64,000 nt of DNA from Sebastes aleutianus (GCA_916700875.1 CAKAKS010000031.1:7022977-7086976); one strand, 5' to 3'. Positions 1 to 12,838 are shown, counted from the stretch's first letter. The notes: generated by a model from the sequence alone, not told the origin. Translations and numbers: made by a program.

Positions 1-408
1 TTATCTCAATCACTAGTTTCAAGTCTTCTTCAATACAGCATGATGTTCATTCAGTAAATTATGGTCCCATTTAGAGTCAAATAGACTATAAAGCAGGGGA
101 TGCTTTAGGGCGTGGCTAGCTTGTGATTGACAGGTCGCTACCACGGCGTTGTCCAATCTGGGAGTTGTCTGTGTTTTCTTCTTACAACTTTAACCCTTTC
201 ACAGTGTGTTTTCAGTTCATGAAATTTAATTGTAACATTTTGGTCGCCTAAAAATGTCTTATTCAGCGTTGGTTTGTACTTAGCTCCACCCTCTCGTGTT
301 ACTTCTGGTTGCAAAAAACGAAGATGGCGACGACCAAAATTCTGAACTCGAGGCTTAAAAACCAATGGGTGACATCACGGTGACTACATCCACTTCTTAT
401 ATACAGTT
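1..408 (-). repeat. Dispersed teleost repeat (family C), copy 1, cut by window edge
   Basis: Read on the - strand this begins TATAAGAAGTGG, followed by a CACCCATTGGT-type segment, and runs through blocks also present at 18190-18710 and 42060-42620 (GAAGACTTGAAACTAG, CCCTAAAGCATCCCC, GTGAAAGGGTTAAAG). Three copies in 64 kb show it is an interspersed repeat. The class is not clear: I see no terminal inverted repeat or coding remnant. The 75-codon - strand ORF here is repeat-derived. Confidence 0.85.
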
Positions 409-439
409 AATGTGTGAGACCATTTTAATTTAGGGAGTC

Positions 440-590
440 AACATGCTAACATTTGCTAATTAGTAGTAAATACAAAGTACAGCTAAGGTTGATGGGAATG
501 TCATTAGTTTTGAAAGTATTTTGTAATAAATCAGAGTATTGGAGTCTGGACCAAAGTGGTGGACCAATCGACCAGCCATCCCAAAAATTG
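440..590 (+). repeat. Dispersed repeat (family G), short internally deleted copy
   Basis: Contains GCTAACATTTGCTAATTAG, then GATGGGAATGTCATTAG and TCTGGACCAAAGTGGTGGAC, blocks I recognise from a very common percomorph repeat. A related piece lies at 18722-19026. In both places it abuts a family C copy. The small ORFs across it are not genes. Confidence 0.6.
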
Positions 591-3500
591 CATATTCATA
601 AAGAGAAGGGTGTGATAATGGCTGATGTGAAAATATTTCTCTAATAGGCTACATCTTGACTTTGTACCTGCTTTTGCTTCCTCTATTGTAGACGAAGCAT
701 TCAGTTCTCTGCTAAACTCCTCTGGAAAGCCCCAAAACACCCCACTGGATCAGCAGAGACATATTTAAATGCAGCAATGAAATGCTGTGATGTATCAGAG
801 TTACAGCTGCTCTGATTCATTGTGTAAGCCTGTAACGTCCTTGTGAATATATTCACTTATTCTCATTTTGTTTTGCTTTGCGCAACATTTGAATGGAAGC
901 ATAACTATAATGACCTCTCTAGCACAGTACATCAGGGAGCAGCATACTTGTGTCAAAGTGGGCCACACCTTTTAGCCCAGTTCCAACCCCCAAAACCTTC
1001 ACCTCATCCCACCCCGAGCAGGCTGAGCAAAGAGTCCCACATTGCTTTTGAAGCTGGACAGAGTGGCCACAAAACTGCCGCTGGATGAGCTCTCTGTGTT
1101 CTCGAAACCCAATTCAGCTGCCGCAGTAACAGCGAGTGCTCCCAGCGATTTCATATTCTGTTTTATTCTGTGAAAAGGCGTGTTCGAGGCGTCTCGGGGA
1201 TTGATGGAAGTAGTCGTGGCGGCGGTGGTGAAGGGGAGAGGGGAAGTGCCAAACAAGAGAAGAGGGCTTTGGGGAGGGTAGTGAGCGCAAGGCAACTCTG
1301 TAACGCTCTGCAACTTTAACTGTCGCTGAGTGCAGAAAGAGCAAGAAGTTATTCTGTACCCCAAATACTTACCATTAAGTCCCTCTGAACCTCTGGGAGC
1401 ATTCTGCTGTCACCACCGCCCTCGGCTGGCTTTTACGGGGTGTCTTGCTTGGATGTTTTATTGACATGCGGGTTAAAAAAAACACAGCACAATCAGTCGT
1501 GCGAGTGAATGTAACAGATTTGAACTTGTGACACCTCTGGGGTGTGAAGGGAGGGGTATGGAAAGACTTTCAGATGGGTGGGGTCACCAGCGTTGGTCAT
1601 ACCACAGTACTGGATGAGGTCAGTGCTGCCCATAGCACCTCTCCCACATTGAGAGCTGAAAACCACGCAGTACAAACATTCACTTTCAAGCACAACTCCC
1701 AAGAAAACACAAAAATGAGGGAGTGCCTTTTTTTCGAGGCAATGCCCTGTGAGTGACCTCTCCCTTTTTCACAGCTACTGTACTCTCACACATGCCTCTG
1801 TCACAATTACTTTCACATCACAACGCAGACAAAAACACATGCATGCACACACGTATGCGCTCTCATGAGGATGTTTCCTGCACAGGCAGCGGTGATGGGG
1901 TGACAAAGACTAGGGCTAATATTGGCTCTTAATATTTGATGTGCTGAGAGCAGCTTAGTGTGTGTTTTTCATCAGGATGTCTCTGCCTCTCCCGCTGTGT
2001 CTCGGGTCAGAGATTGTAAAGAGACTTTTAGATTGCTTAAAGAAATAGACGGTGCCGTGTAATCTACTTACATCATTGATTCATCTTTTATCCAATTGCG
2101 TTTCCTTTTGTAACCTTACTCCAGGCTATATCTCTTCATAGAAAGAAGAAGCAGCCTCTTAAATGTTTATCGACAAAGTCTCTACATATTCAATTAACGG
2201 TCTTTAGGTATTGTAGGACAAGTATCGCAATGGATTCCATCGCTTCACTACAGTATGTTTTGAATTTGCAGCTAGGGCTCCCCTTTTTTTTTCATGGAAA
2301 GTTGTCAAAATTTCAAAGATTTTTTTTTTTTTCCTTTCAAAGATCCCAGAAGACACAGTATTTGATGTCATTGTTTGTTGCAGGAAGGGAAGCAGTGTGT
2401 GCTGTAGCCCAAATAATTGGTGGAGGATTCTCAGCAGGGGAAGGTAAACTGAAAGTGACACCAGGGTGGAAAGCTCGGCATGATGCCTTCTTCCTTTCAG
2501 CACTCGAGCTGAAAACTACAGACCCTCTACAGTTCCACAGGAGCACAAGTGAACGCTCCCCGACTGGAGAGAGCCTTTGGCAGACCCGAACGCTGATTCC
2601 CCCCACTCTCTCTCTTCCCATTAATCTTTTATATCCAGGGCTAAATATGAGCCGAGTTGATGTGACGCTGCGTCTGTGTTGGGGGCTGGCTGAGTAGGGG
2701 GGGGGAGGCCTGTTGAGGTTAAGTGCTCTGGTGTCTGCGACTCAGGGGAGAAGAAAACAGGGAGGGGTGCGTTCAGGGCTGAAATTGAGGGTGGGAGAGG
2801 TGGAGACAACTGAAAGATCGTCCCATGAGGGGAGACCTCAAAGCCGGGGTAAGGTTTTATGAGTTTGGCCTCTTGTGCCACACGTGTGCATGCTCACACC
2901 GATACATGCGCAGGCACGTACAGGTGGCGAGCCTCCAACAAAAACCTCGCCTAATCCAGACAGCTCTCATGTTTCTGTCTTTTAAAGAGGCTCTTCTCCG
3001 AAGGGGTTGCAAGCCTGATATTCAGGCTATTGTAATCCAAGAGAAGTTTGTACATTTTTAAAATTCTCACAGCAGAGGTTTTGATTTCTGGGCTGCTGCG
3101 GATTGTCATGGGGCGCTTCTACAGCGCCGCGGCGTTTTTCAAAGCTCTGTGTGATTTCTATCGCTGGTGAAATTTGAAGGGGAGTGCTGGGGATGCAGTG
3201 GAGCGTACAGTAATTCTTGCAGTCTCTTATTTTGTCTCTCGCTCGGCACCTCTGCGCACACACGACGAGACGCAGCGAAAAGTCCCCGCTGTGATGCTAG
3301 ATTATATGTTACTAGTGGATGCTGATTGAAGCCAGCGCGTCTGCGTCTCCTCGTTCGCATGAGTGTGTGCACACGGAGCACCCTGATCATCATATCAAAA
3401 CAATAATGAGAAGAAAAGTCAACATTGTTCTCCGCCACGCTCCATTAACAACAGCAGAATCCATAATCGAATTCATTTCCAGGCAGCTTTATTTAATAAA

Positions 3501-4641
3501 GTGGGATAGGCCTGGTACCTCCATTACCATAATGCTACTTAACATTAATCTTGGTCATTAGAGAAGACTGACACAATCCCCAGGCATACCAGTTGTAGGA
3601 ATTAGGGATGAACTGAGGGAAGAGAAGTGCTTATAACTGGAATAATGTCTTTGCTCCTGTTTTTCAAATAGAGACTTGATGCAAAAATCCATTAATGTAT
3701 CTGGAAGTATTGACGCTGCTAGCCGTGGTTTGGAGGTGAGGGTTTGATCTACCGCCGTGGATGTAAACAACTCATTAGGAAGAGAGCAGGACGCCTGCTG
3801 ACTGGCAGGGACAGCAGGGGGTTCTGGGGAAAGCTGGGAACATGTTAACTATCTCACTATCACTATATCTCCTCTATTCCACCTCCATTGGCTCATCAGC
3901 CACCAGAGGCTTACTTTTAGAGATGTGGGGGTATAATTGTGTCTTACTCACAATACCCACCCCGCTCTATCTCTCTCCCCTTTACCTGCTGATTGAGTCT
4001 GAACCTGCTTTCAACTCCCCTTGTTGCGCTCCCTCTTGCGTTTTAGTCATCCTTTTTCATCCCACCTTCTTACCTCTGCCTTTTTTCCCTCCCTTGCCAG
4101 GCTGCCTCCTCTCACACATTCTTGCTCTCTTAATCAATAACCTCAGCTCCTTCTCAGCATTCTGCATTTCCTCCCGCTCCCTGTGTCTCGCTTCTCCTTT
4201 GAAGAGGATGTCAGACAGTCTTCGGCTCCGTCACTCCCGAGGCGTGACCTCTCCGCGTACCTCTTTTTTTTCCCCTCTCCACATACGATATCTCTTTATC
4301 ATCGCTCTTGAGTCACATCTCCTTCTTATGAGCTTAATAACAAAGATATTGCGTAGTCATCTCATTCCTCTTGTCTCAGCCAGGGATCGGTAAACATCTA
4401 TTGTTTGATTACGTCGACACCTTTAAATAGAAAGGTTATGAATTTTGCATTGTGTTTTAATGCAGCATCCAGTATAGGTAACAAATGTATTTAACCTCCA
4501 GAGCCAGAGGAAGGTGGTGTCTTTATGATGCATTTCTCACAGTTTAGCCCACTAAAAGCACAGTTCTGAGTAACACGGTGCTTCAGATGCGGACTTACAA
4601 ATCCATTTTGATTTTCGCTGTGATCAATAACTCAGCAGGGC
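591..4641. other. Unannotated intronic sequence
   Basis: No exon, RNA gene or repeat family recognised. 3842-4393 is strongly pyrimidine-rich on the + strand and holds a 183-codon open frame of Ser/Leu/Pro-rich composition with no domain, most simply explained by skewed composition. 3440-3570 and a few other AT-rich blocks look like possible conserved non-coding sequence, but this cannot be shown from one genome. Confidence 0.6.
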
Positions 4642-4700
4642 AAGGCAGCTTTATTTATATAGCACGTTTCAAACGGAGGCAATTCAAAGCGCTTTACATA
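4642..4700 (-). repeat. LINE-type 3' tail (L2-like)
   Basis: The block CTTTATTTATATAGCAC with CAATTCAAAGCGCTTTACAT is, on the - strand, the typical end of fish L2-type LINE copies, reading GTAAAGCGCTTTGAATTG and then GTGCTATATAAATAAAG. It lies downstream, in - orientation, of the reverse-transcriptase fragment at 5790-6420, so both could belong to one interrupted element. The A-rich 4700-4900 segment is part of the same kind of repeat. Confidence 0.6.
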
Positions 4701-4953
4701 GGCTAGGAAAAACACATTCAAAAAACGAAATAAAATCAATTAAGATGGAATAAAATGCGATTTGAAAAATAGATTAAATAAAATATAAATAGACAAAAAT
4801 GATAGTAGACCAGAAGTACAGTTATAGTGCAGTTACAGTGCAGTAATAAGTTGTAAATTGCCCCAAATTCAACAAAGGAAGTAACGGTTCAATAGAGAAA
4901 CCACTTAAAGGCACAGGAGAACAGCTCAACTTTTAATTTAGATTTGATTCTTA

Positions 4954-4977
4954 GGGGCGCCTCGGTAGCTCACCAGG
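4954..4977 (+). repeat. tRNA-derived SINE, 5' piece (box A region)
   Basis: GGGGCGCCTCGGTAGCTCAC is the start of a tRNA-like SINE common in percomorphs. It carries a box A-like GTAGCTCAC. The family normally continues GGTAGAG, but here the match stops and resumes at 5638. Confidence 0.6.
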
Positions 4978-5637
4978 TCGCCCAGGTTTCTGAAGAGCCA
5001 TTGTGAAGCTCAAAGCAATCAAGTTGTGCGGAACGGGTTGAGTTGCGCCTACATTTATGAAACAACACGAAGGCTCTATAGTCCGAACCAGGATGGCAAA
5101 TTTTATTACTCCTTTCAACCTTGACAAAGGCAGCACGGACCAGATCCACTCCTTCTGTTCTTACCTTTCACAATAAAAGCCTTAGACTTATAATATTCGC
5201 AGACGAGTATTTTGCATTTTCATGTTGTTTATTCGTCACATCCCCCGGTATGTAAAGGCCTTAACTCCCGACTTATCCAAAAATGGGCAAAGAGGTGGAT
5301 CGCCGGTGGAGCCGAGGTGGGCCCGGGTGATGCAGCAGAGGAGACAGCTAGCTGCAAGAGACCTGAGAAAGCACCCACCTGTCACCCAAACTTTAAGACT
5401 TAATATGATGTAAATGGGTGTGTTATATAAAAATCTGACCCCGTACAGTTGTCATGAATGGGGAAATTAGCTATAGAGACCAAAACTGTCTTTTGTACCA
5501 GGCTGTTTATTTCTGCCGTTAAGTTGGGCGTTTGAACATGGGGGGTCAATGGGAATTGACTCACTTTTGGAGCCAGCCTCAAGTGGTCATTTGAAGAGCT
5601 GCAGTTGCTCACTTCTCAGGACCGGAGGTTGCCGCTT
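4978..5637. repeat. Composite repeat sequence splitting the SINE
   Basis: About 660 bp of other repetitive sequence lies between the two SINE pieces. It includes CTTTCACAATAAAAGC (a retroposon-like end near 5165) and, from about 5362 to 5637, a segment I recognise as another dispersed teleost repeat (GGGGAAATTAGCTATAGAGA, TTTGGAGCCAGCCTCAAGTG, GGACCGGAGGTTGCCGCTTG). No coding potential was recognised. Confidence 0.5.
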
Positions 5638-5720
5638 GGGTAGAGTGCGTACCATTAAGGCTGAGTCTTTGCTGCAGTGGCCTGGGTTCAAGCTGACCAA
5701 GAACTGTCATTCTTTCCTCT
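5638..5720 (+). repeat. tRNA-derived SINE, 3' piece (box B region)
   Basis: GGGTAGAGTGCG, AAGGCTGAGTCTTTGCTGCA and GCCTGGGTTCAAGC match the second half of the SINE started at 4954; GGTTCAAG is the box B of the internal pol III promoter. It is not a functional tRNA gene, because the two halves are separated and no acceptor stem closes. Confidence 0.6.
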
Positions 5721-5789
5721 AAATACAATGATTTCCGTCTTGTCTTTATTTAATTGAAGAAAATGTAATTGCATCAAGCTATTTACTTG

Positions 5790-6420
5790 CATTGATAGAG
5801 TGAGTCTAAGAGACCATAGTCACTTGGTGAAAGAGCAAAGTAAATCTGAGTATCATCTGCATAGCTGTGATAAGCACCACTATTGTCACATATGATTTGA
5901 CCTAGAGGGAGTATGTACATGTTGAATAATAGCGGCCCGAGAATCGAACCCTGGGGGACTCTACATGTCATGGTGATCTGCTCAGATTTATGATCACCAA
6001 TGACAACAATGTAGCTTCTGCCTTCGAGATATGATCTGAACCATTTGAGGATACCAGATAATCCAATCCACTTTTCTAGTCTGTCAAGAAGTACTTTATG
6101 GCCAACAGTATCAAAAGCAGCACCAGAACTGATGTTTTACCTGAATCAGTCATTTAACACATTTATTAATGCAGTCTCAGTGCTGTGATGTTAGAAATCT
6201 GTCCAAAAGCCAGTTTACCTTTTAAAAAGTTTGTTGAATTGAATCAAAACAGCTTTCTCAATATTTTTTTCCAATATTTTACCATTAGAGATGGTAATTC
6301 TGATCTGTAATTATTTAATATTGAAGGATCCAGGTTGCCCTTTTTTAGAAGGGGCTTAACAACTGCAGTTTTCAGTGATTTTGGAAAAATGCCTGATAAT
6401 TAGTGCTCTCGCCATGCAGA
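5790..6420 (-). pseudogene. L2-type LINE reverse transcriptase fragment
   Basis: On the - strand the translation gives pieces of a non-LTR reverse transcriptase in the right order: VVKPLLKKGNLDP with LNNYR (about 6360-6270), then AAFDTVGHKVLLDRLEKW (about 6120-6070), a WFRSYLEGRS block, then RVPQGSILGPLLFNMYILPL and the catalytic YADDTQIYF (about 5890-5850). Order and motifs fit the L2/CR1 group. Frameshifts and deletions between 6130 and 6270 break it, so it is dead. The 62-codon ORF 5783-5971 is the best preserved part. An L2-like tail lies downstream at 4642. Confidence 0.85.
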
Positions 6421-6599
6421 AAGAGTTGCCGCTGGTGATATATCGATCGGAAGAAATAGTTCATGCATGCTAATGAGTCCTCTGATCCAGTAAAGAGGAG
6501 CTTTAAAATGTGAGTTTCAAATGATGATGTCAATACTGATATCTGGGCTGCAAGAGGAAAACATGATGTAGGACTCAAAGATTGATTTTAAGGTTACAT

Positions 6600-8985
6600 T
6601 TTGTGCGTTTCAGGACGGCTGTATCGCAACTTTTACCATTCCTCTTTGCTTAAGTATTAATTGGACTCAACATGAGCCAACACTGACAAAGTTTCCTGTT
6701 GTTTTTAATCATTTACTTTGATTTATCTTTTTTTAGCCCTCCAGATCTCTTTTCATTCAACGGTATGTTTAGTCAAGTTGTCTTCACTACTTCCAGCCAG
6801 TCAGTTAAGCCGGGATTAGTGTCTCTTTGTCCCCCTGACTGGCATCGCATCCCTGTGACAGACCTGAGAGGCACCGGAGTCCCATCAGATCAACCATACT
6901 AATTAACTGTTTAAAGAAACTGGGGGCGAGAGTCAGGAGAAAAAGCTTTCAGTCCCCTTCAAAAAGCCATTAAAAGGGAACAGGGGAGGGGAACTAAGTG
7001 ACACAAGAGGGGTGGTGTGTGCGGTTTTATCGATGGCCTGGAACCGGAGTCCTTTTTGTATGTATGCGTGTGTGTGTTTATGTGGCGGGGAGAGGAGATT
7101 ACGAGGGTCTGTGTTTACGGTGCAGGAATGAGGAGCCTTCTGAAAGATCCCAGACGTGAGCAACTTAACCTCTGACCTCTGTATACTGAGCTCAATCAGA
7201 GATGGCAAACATAGATTCTAGGTAGAAAGAATACAGGGAGGATCAAACAGACAACTGAACATACCTAAGGGAAAGTCCCACACTCATTGTTAACTCCATT
7301 TAGCTCGGTGATCGACCTTCATTCATACCCAGTGAATCAGCCGCTTTGTTTCTGCTCCTGAGCGAGTTTAGTTCTCGAGGCTGTGCACACAGTGCTATAA
7401 TATGATTGTTTCTAATGCAGTCACTGGTTTTGCAATAGCGAGTAGCTCTGTAGCATCTGATCGAAGCGTCTTTATAAGGTGTCATCTGTAGCGTCACAGC
7501 CTGCACTAATGAGCTCATCTTATCACCGCTGCAACAAACTCTAGCATAGTAAACATGCATGTCTCCTTTTCCTTCCTCCTTACTATCTCTGCAGTGTGTG
7601 TGTGTGTGTGTGTGTTTGTGTGTTTGTGATTGCTGGCATTGTAATTAGACGAAGGGCTATTATCCAGTAAAGATGTTTTCCCTCACAGACCAGCGGAACA
7701 CTCGCCTTGAGGATTTTGCGGCGCTGAGAGTTAATAATAGAAACGTTCAGGTTGAGTAGAGGCAGCATTTCCACAGGGCTTCGTTTAGTAATAAAAAGCC
7801 CCCGTCAGTGTGTAGTGGACACTCACACACACATACTGGCACACACAGAGAGAACATTGCACACCCTGTCAGAAAACGGCAGAGTTGTGTCTTAGGCTTT
7901 GACATACTCTGCTACAACGATTCTAGTAGGTAAAACACGTAAAATCATCCTTCAATATTCATCTTATTTCTTCACAAAATCCCCCTGACCGCCATCATAT
8001 ACTGTAAGCGGCCATATGGTGTTATTACTGCACGGCAAATACACTTGAACAGACGCACAGACACAGAGCGGCGGAGACAAAGCCATGTTAGAGTCGCAGG
8101 GATGCCTCGGTGTGATGTATGATCTTCATTTCCCCCCCACGGGCCATCTCCAGCTCAGCATCAGCCATAAGACAGACACAGAGGAAATGAACGCTGGGGA
8201 ATTTATCTCCCATGCTGGCATTGTTTCTGCCTGGTGAGTTCTGAATTAACACATTTATTAAAGTGCCGGGTTGAGACCTCCACTTATTACAGGGCAGAAC
8301 TGCTGAGCAGGGACTGTGTGTTATGTGTTTTTGTAAAAGTGCAAATTGAAATGAAAGCTGTAGATTAGCGAATTAAAAGGTTGGAAAATTAAAAGGAGGC
8401 TATCATTACCCGTATTTACACCGAGGGCCGGAGAGGCCATTGAAACGCACACACACACACACACACACACAAAAGATATTGTGAATTTGTACTTTCGTTG
8501 ACTCAACTGCTTGTAATGCTATAGTCTTAACATACAGATAACTTCTGCTTTTCCAAGTCACTCGGAGAGCAGTTTGCCATTTCTCTGTATACATTTTCTG
8601 TGTGAAGTTGCGCAGGAAGTCGCTGCTGTCAACATTTGTCACTTCAAAGCAAGTCGCACTGAGAGACACATGCTGGAGGGGGTAGCAAAGGTCTTAGCTT
8701 ACAGGATTGTGTATGCATGGAGTATTTTGTGTCATTTCTGTCTTTTTTTTGCACAAGATTTTGTTTCCCGGCTACGTGGTGGTTTAGTCGAGCTCCAATT
8801 GAAACTGACACATCCCTGTTCAATTTTTAAGCAGAATTTTGCACAAAGAAGGAATAATAAACGAGGAGTCAGTCCAGTTTTGGCGGTTCGAATGTGTGTA
8901 TTAGATCATGTCTTAGCAGGTTAGTGGCTGGCGCAATAACTATTGTACTATTGTACAGAAAGCTTGGAATAACATGGCTGAACTC
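6600..8985. other. Unannotated intronic sequence with two dinucleotide microsatellites
   Basis: (GT)n at about 7594-7614 and (CA)n at about 8448-8470. Short ORFs reading through the CA/GT runs are chance. No exon or repeat family was recognised otherwise. Confidence 0.6.
8448..8470. repeat. (CA)n microsatellite
   Basis: About 11 CA units. Confidence 0.95.
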
Positions 8986-9317
8986 TAGGGATGCACCGAT
9001 ACTGGATCGGATACTGACTCAAATAGCTGGATCAGGTATCGTAACAATGGAGCCAATCTATTCAATTCAGGGCTATGTTTAAATACTTTATACATTATTT
9101 ATTGGAATTTGATTCCGCTTTAAGTTTTGACCAATTTGTTGCTGCATGAACGAGGTTTACACTTGAACTGAATGATCTCAGTCACTTCCACACATTGAGA
9201 CATACAGCGCATTAATCAAACACTGGTATCGCATCGGTACTCGGTATCGTCCGATACCCAAAGCCCAGGTATCGCCATCGGTATCAGGACTGAAAAAGTT
9301 GGATCAATGCATCCCTA
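8986..9317. mobile_element. hAT-type MITE, 332 bp
   Basis: Terminal inverted repeats TAGGGATGCACCGATA and (reversed) AATGCATCCCTA. The flanks are 8-bp duplications, CTGAACTC at 8978-8985 and CTGAACAC at 9318-9325 (7 of 8 identical). An 8-bp duplication with TAGGG-type ends is the hAT signature. Subterminal runs of GGTATCG/CCGATACC words fill both ends. There is no transposase, so it is non-autonomous. Confidence 0.9.
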
Positions 9318-9325
9318 CTGAACAC

Positions 9326-11513
9326 ATGGGCACAGGTTCAAACCCTCAGGCACCAATCACAATCACCCTAGCACACAAGCAACTGATTTTGGGCCTCTGA
9401 CAGAAATTTAGCAAGTGGCAACTTTATAAACACTCATTCTTTAACTGGATTTCCCCCAGTAGCTCCCTTTCCAAACATGTCAACATCCAGTCAAAGTTTA
9501 GAGAGGCAGCAGAGCAGGAAATATCCCTGATTAATGATTGGATCGCCTCATAAACTCAGTAAGCATGATTTGCCAGCAGTTGAATATACCGCTGATTCTT
9601 GATCAAACTCAGATGTTGCAGACTGAGAAGCCGTGTAAGGCCCAGTGGTATGAAACCCCTTCTCTCATTTCCTGTGGTGTTTCCTGCTCTTTTCTATAGT
9701 GACTGTGCTGCCTCTGTCTCGGGGGCTGGAAGGTGAGGCAGTAGCTTTGATTTGATGCCCGAGCAGCGGTCTTTAACGTTGCCCTCCAGCCCTGTTTTCT
9801 CCTCTGCCCTGGACTGATGTCTCAGGGGCACCTCATCTCCTGTCTCCCTCGCTCCTTCATCCACCCTGCCTCCACCTCTACCCCTACGGCTGCCGCAGTC
9901 AGCAGGGCTAATGGAGCCACTTACTGCCCCTTTAAATCTTAAAGGTGCTGGTTAACCCTTTATTGATGTACCGAGACCCCCTCAGCTGCCTGCAGGCTGA
10001 CCAGACTGTAAATCTACTACCTGGGCTTGATCAGCTGCTCGCAGGGAGGCTTTGACTCAAAGCAGGAGCGGTCATTAGACAAAAAGAAAGGAAAAAAAAC
10101 GTAACTATAACCATCCGTCAAGAGCAGTACTGTGATGTGTTTTCCTCTGCAGACCCTTTGTTCTGCGTAAAGGCTGTTGCCTTCACTGGCGATGGGACAT
10201 ACTGAACATTTTTGTGGTTTTCTAATTCGCACAATGACACAAAAGTTAAAACGATTAAAAGTACTTGACTCAGCTGGTGTGCCCTTATATCTGCATCTAA
10301 TTTAATTTCAGCTTGAGGCATGTTTGGTTTGTTTTCTGTAACACGCTTTCCATGACAAGCTGACAATAATACATTACAGCTGAATTCAGCCCTTGTGTCC
10401 CTACATCGAATGGATCAGCCTCGGTGGCAACGGGTAATCTGACAACAAACAAAGCTGAGATGTATACGCATTAGCTGTAATCTTACGAGGCCCATTCACT
10501 GCAATGGGAGCGAGAGCTAAATGGGGAAAAATGTGAGAAGAGAGAGAAATGGGTGTAAGAGCAGTGGTTGCGAGCGAACAATGACAGGCATCTAGATCAT
10601 GCTTCTCGGATCATTTCCCCTTCCATATTGGAGTTTATGGTTTGTGGATTCTACTGCAGTAAAGAACGCGTTTTCTGAGGCAGATGTTAGCTTTTTGATT
10701 GATTCCTTCTTCGCCATAGAATATCTCACAGATGCTCGCTCTGTGTTTCCTGGCTGTTTGCATTAGAGAGACAGACTAAAGCCATAAAACCATCAGCAGA
10801 TCTCCCCCGAGACACATAGAGCTTTATGTAGTCTGGAGCGCTTGTCCAAATATCTAATAACCCATCTTTGGTCTTTAGGCTACATCCCACCCTCATCCTA
10901 CTCATCTCTCTTTCCCCCCTAAGCCCTTCAATGGAAGGAAATGTGTTCACCCAAAGGAAAATATCCTCCTTCACATGCAATATCGCTGCCGACCACCTCC
11001 ATTGGTATTCATACCCTGTGAGTATATCCACATGACAGGTGGCCTCAACTGCGGCCCAATAAACTACACAAGACTGCTTCTCTTCCTTTTTTTATTCTCC
11101 GGCTTCGCTCCAGCCCTCCTCTCCAAAGGCCGGCCGTCTCCTTTTACCTCAGGCGAGGTTGGTCTGCTGGTCTGGGACATGTTAGCCAGCTGCCAAATGA
11201 AAGGGGATAAATCACGCAAATGAAAACAAATAGAACCAGGTCTGCTTAACTCTAATTAAAGCCGGTTCCCCTCCTCTGTAAACTCTACTGTGTTCTACAT
11301 ACTTGATGGTGCTCCCGGAAACATGTGTTCCTCCTGAATACCTCCATCTCTGAAGCAGAGCCATGTGTGGCTGCACGGGGGGGCGGCAGGGGTATGACTT
11401 TCAGGGGCGCTTGCTCTTTTTCTTTCATCAAATGTTCTGCTCTGTTCATGTTCTGGAGAAACACGTTTGCCTGTATACAAATGGACCCAAATAATATCCC
11501 AGCAACTTAATTT
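9326..11513. other. Unannotated intronic sequence
   Basis: No exon, RNA or mobile element recognised. ORFs of 60-100 codons have no recognisable domain, appear in overlapping frames, and lack flanking splice logic. Confidence 0.6.
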
Positions 11514-11850
11514 AGGCCCCGGTCCCTGCGGTTGAAATGCAGTGAGTTCCTCAAAAGGTTCCTAGTTCCTGGGGAAAGTTCCTGCACTTCCAGAAAGTAC
11601 TACCCCCTGACCACAGCCTTTTTTGGGGGTAAAAAGGCCCTGGAACTAAGTTTAGACCTTGGTCCCTGTGGTCAAAATGCAATGGGTTCCTCAAAAGGTT
11701 CGTAGTACATGGGGAAAGTTCCGGGGAGATAAAAAGGTTCTGGAACTTAATGTAATCCCTGGTCCTTGTGGTCAAAATGCAATGAGTTCCTCAAAAGGTT
11801 CATAGTTCCTGGGGAAAGTTCCTGCAGTCAAAACGGGGCTCAAGATACCA
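11514..11850 (+). repeat. Three-fold repeated ~100-140-bp unit
   Basis: The block GGTCCCTGYGGTYRAAATGC followed by GAGTTCCTCAAAAGGTTC and GGGGAAAGTTCC starts at 11521, 11661 and 11761. Units are 140 and 100 bp apart; the first has an extra segment with TTTTTTGGGGGTAAAAAGG. This is part of a dispersed teleost repeat that appears locally tandem here. Confidence 0.85.
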
Positions 11851-12803
11851 GTCCCTCCGTTTACGTGCCATTTTAATAGAATATGTCCTATAATGTTGTA
11901 TTGCTTGAATGTACTGCAGTTTATTTGTGTGCAATTGGAAAACTTGTGCTAATTTATATTTCTCTCTCTTTTTCTCTCTTTCCATGTCCGTGTCTGTTGA
12001 CTCCACTGCATATAGGTAAGCATATTCTTCAATATTTTTGCTACATTGCTCCTCATCGGTATAGTTAGAATCATCCGGAGCATTTCATAGAGTTCCCTAT
12101 AGTATGAATTATACATGCATGCACCGACAGCCATTGCTTTGGTGGTTGAACTCGCATAACTGGAGAGCCAGACTAATGAGCAGTAGTTGGCTGGCTACTA
12201 ACTTAATGAGATGTATGGCATGTGTTACTCTGCATCACTCAGACTTTCCCATTTATATTATAATGTCCGTGTCAGGGTGACAATTTCATTTGTAATAGGT
12301 CCATTCAGGGAGATGGGGATGTTGGCTGTGACTGGTTTATGTGCGGCTACATTTGAAGGAGGAATAGATGTAGAAGGATGTTTTTCGACTTCCTTATTTG
12401 TCCAGTGTGATTGAGACATAAATGAAGCTGGCGATATGAGAATTACATAGTGGTTTCTCAGAAACACCTCGGATATATAGATGTCTGTTCACCAGCACTA
12501 TCCTTATCTGTAGCTGAAAGAAAATAACAAGTTGCCACTCTCCGTAATCTTCGCCATCACGGGGCTCTGAGGTTCCTCCCCACTTTACTGTAAAGCCTCG
12601 GAGTAGCTCAGTTGTCGTACGGTGGGAGTCAGAAAGCGCCCTCCAGCAGCGACGGTATCCGCTCTGCCAGAATGTATCTGTGCACTTCTGCGCGGGGGAA
12701 ACAGGAAGGCTCACTGACCCATGGACCAGTTCAATTAGCATTCGCCAACGACACCTGCTCTCACCAGCAGCAACACACAGTGTTAGTGTGAGCGTGCTTG
12801 AGT

Positions 12804-12838
<35 letters not shown>

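Noticed and set aside
2230..2697. 155-codon + strand ORF overlapping - strand ORFs of 94-99 codons
   Set aside because: Several frames are open on both strands over the same DNA, typical of chance in this base composition; no domain or exon signals.
3842..4393. 183-codon + strand ORF
   Set aside because: Ser/Leu/Pro-rich product of a pyrimidine-rich strand; no domain, no splice context, no homology recognised.
4954..5720. Possible tRNA gene from box A and box B matches
   Set aside because: The two boxes are ~670 bp apart and match a SINE family; no cloverleaf closes.
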